The notes beneath the pieces are model-generated. The model saw only the letters and a list, made by a program, of their open reading frames with translations, did no database searches and had not been told where the DNA came from. 6,000 nt of DNA from Neisseriales bacterium. Its GTDB lineage: Bacteria; Pseudomonadota; Gammaproteobacteria; Burkholderiales; UBA11063. Both the position numbers and the translations under genes were made by a program. Below, piece after piece: positions 5,125 to 6,000 of the stretch (the first letter of the stretch is position 1; every line of letters begins with the position of its first letter). The stretch lies in NCBI GenBank assembly GCA_003538525.1, contig DPRZ01000163.1, forward strand, positions 1 to 6,000. Direction: 5' to 3'.

Positions 5125-5831
5125 TTTTAGTAAGTCTAACTGCGGTAAGCATCTGTTTGGTGGCATGTGGTAAGGAAAGTGATTTTAAAAAGGCTATCAA
5201 TGAGAAGAAAAGTAAAGCTCCAGTCTGTCTTAGCGTAAGTTCAGATTCCATCGATGCATCTTATACTAATGATGATGATTTGAAAAAGCTTAAGGCTAAA
5301 ACAGCAGGAGCGTATGTCATCAGTCAAGATTATGATGAAAATGGCAAGAATTCAGATTATTCTCCAGAGCAAACTAAAAATAAATTTGTACAATTAGACT
5401 CATTGACTGGTGCAGGGCTATTAACTAAGTCAACAGAAAGTTTGGTGAAATATAGTGGTTGGGGTGGAAAAAAAACCAATGGTTTCTATAAATACACTAT
5501 ATACACTTTAACTGATGCAGGTAAGGCTACGGCTGCAAAAGTAGAGACTAACTCTATGTCTTCTGCTATGTTTGGTGATACTGGACAGCGAATATTTTGT
5601 TATGCGACACCAGAAGTAGAGAAAATTGAAAATTTTACTGAGGCAGATGATAGTGGTTATCACGTAGCGAAAGTTAAATATAGCTATAAATATGTAGATG
5701 TAGCAGATTGGATTAATAAAGCTGGCGTTAAAGAAGCTTTTCCTGTGATAGCCAAAACACTTGATAATCCAGATAAAACAGCTAAAATCAATTTATTTAA
5801 AACCAATAATGGTTGGTCAACTGATTTTTAA
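5115..5831 (+). CDS. Predicted outer-membrane lipoprotein, family not recognised
   Basis: This 238-residue lipoprotein has the signal sequence MKKILVSLTAVSICLVAC. The lipobox LVAC gives lipidated C18 followed by Gly, so it is probably sorted to the outer membrane facing the periplasm. The mature part is polar and Lys/Asp-rich, with two further cysteines, C38 and C162, which could form a disulfide. It has the segments YTIYTLTDAGKA, VAKVKYSYKYVDVADWI, AFPVIAK and a closing NNGWSTDF. These look like a small beta-rich fold followed by a short helical part, but I do not recognise a named family. An in-frame ATG 12 codons upstream (5079) is rejected: it lies in the hairpin, has no ribosome-binding site and would put MLHKVIFNEGYD ahead of the signal peptide. 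The gene shares its initiation leader with the next lipoprotein gene, so the two are probably controlled alike. Confidence 0.85.
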   Translation: MKKILVSLTAVSICLVACGKESDFKKAINEKKSKAPVCLSVSSDSIDASYTNDDDLKKLKAKTAGAYVISQDYDENGKNSDYSPEQTKNKFVQLDSLTGAGLLTKSTESLVKYSGWGGKKTNGFYKYTIYTLTDAGKATAAKVETNSMSSAMFGDTGQRIFCYATPEVEKIENFTEADDSGYHVAKVKYSYKYVDVADWINKAGVKEAFPVIAKTLDNPDKTAKINLFKTNNGWSTDF

Positions 5832-5840
5832 TTTAATTTC

Positions 5841-5871
5841 ATATGGGTAGATGGTAATCATTTACTCATAT
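5841..5871 (+). other. Intergenic 14-bp hairpin between two lipoprotein genes
   Basis: In RNA, bases 5841-5854 pair without interruption with 5858-5871 around the triloop UAA, using three G-U wobbles: AUAUGGGUAGAUGG against UCAUUUACUCAUAU. It begins 9 bases after the stop at 5829-5831. No T run follows, so it is not a standard terminator. It could stabilise the upstream mRNA end or tune expression of the next gene. The wobbles mean the stem forms better on the + strand transcript than on the opposite strand. Confidence 0.55.
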
Positions 5872-5900
5872 ATTTCATGAGGGATACGATATGAAAAAAA
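5869..5900 (+). repeat. Translation-initiation leader, copy 2
   Basis: This is the second copy of the 32-nt block at 5093-5124, with 31 of 32 positions identical. The last 24 bases, from the uORF-like ATG at 5877 through the first A-rich codons, are identical. It holds the ribosome-binding site GAGGGA (5879-5884) for the gene starting at 5891. Confidence 0.9.
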
Positions 5901-6000
5901 ATTCAATTGCCATTTCATTAGCTGCCGCGCTGATGTTAGTTGGCGTTTCGCTGACAGCCTGCGGTAATAGTGCAGATAAAAATTTTATTGGAACGTGGCA
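5891..6000 (+). CDS. Lipoprotein gene, 5' part only
   Basis: The reading frame is open to the window edge, giving 36 full codons and two bases. It encodes a lipoprotein signal: MKKNSIAISL, a hydrophobic core, then lipobox LTAC with lipidated C24 and Gly at +2. The mature protein begins CGNSADKNFIGTW. The phrase NFIGTW is compatible with a small periplasmic beta-barrel-like lipoprotein, but too little is visible to name a family. The start is fixed by GAGGGA 6 bases upstream, within the leader shared with the preceding lipoprotein gene. Beyond MKK and the lipobox the two signal peptides are not alike, so a recent whole-gene duplication is not evident. Confidence 0.85.
   Translation, partial: MKKNSIAISLAAALMLVGVSLTACGNSADKNFIGTW

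Noticed and set aside
5036..5251. 71-codon open frame on the minus strand
   Set aside because: It overlaps the leader and N-terminus of a well-supported lipoprotein gene in antisense, and I see no motif or convincing ribosome-binding site.

Overview
The window is AT-rich bacterial DNA. The genes point to a Gram-negative (proteobacterial) host. There is a YcbB/LdtD-type L,D-transpeptidase with a Sec signal peptide, and three genes encode lipoproteins with lipoboxes that lack the Asp+2 inner-membrane retention residue. There is also a PAS/LuxR-type regulator. I cannot place the organism below phylum level from sequence alone. Every gene supported here is on the + strand, and I see no tRNA, rRNA, CRISPR array or transposase.

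Layout: (1) positions 1-637 hold no gene but are rich in AT dyads, hairpins and candidate promoters. They end in a perfect 21-bp interrupted palindrome directly upstream of the first gene. (2) 638-1399 encodes a PAS + LuxR-type HTH regulator starting with TTG. (3) After 36 bp, 1436-3112 encodes a periplasmic L,D-transpeptidase of the YcbB/LdtD family with all expected domains and an intact SHGCVRV active site. (4) 3233-4672 is one long lipoprotein reading frame cut at codon 88 by an in-frame TAA. The first part carries the signal peptide, lipobox and a Pro-Thr linker. The second carries the body, including a module resembling choice-of-anchor-D domains, but has no export signal. (5) 4786-5022 encodes a 78-residue protein with two membrane segments, preceded by a long stem-loop. 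(6) 5115-5831 encodes a 238-residue lipoprotein. (7) From 5891 a further lipoprotein gene begins and runs off the right edge.

The regulator and transpeptidase may be co-transcribed, because no terminator lies between them. The rest is a run of cell-envelope genes, so the overall theme is cell wall and outer membrane. Three observations deserve attention: the in-frame stop that separates an export signal from an otherwise well-kept protein; a 32-nt leader (31 of 32 identical) that spans the ribosome-binding site and start codon of both right-hand lipoprotein genes, each preceded by an unrelated hairpin; and the symmetric candidate operator overlapping a promoter-like sequence before the regulator gene.
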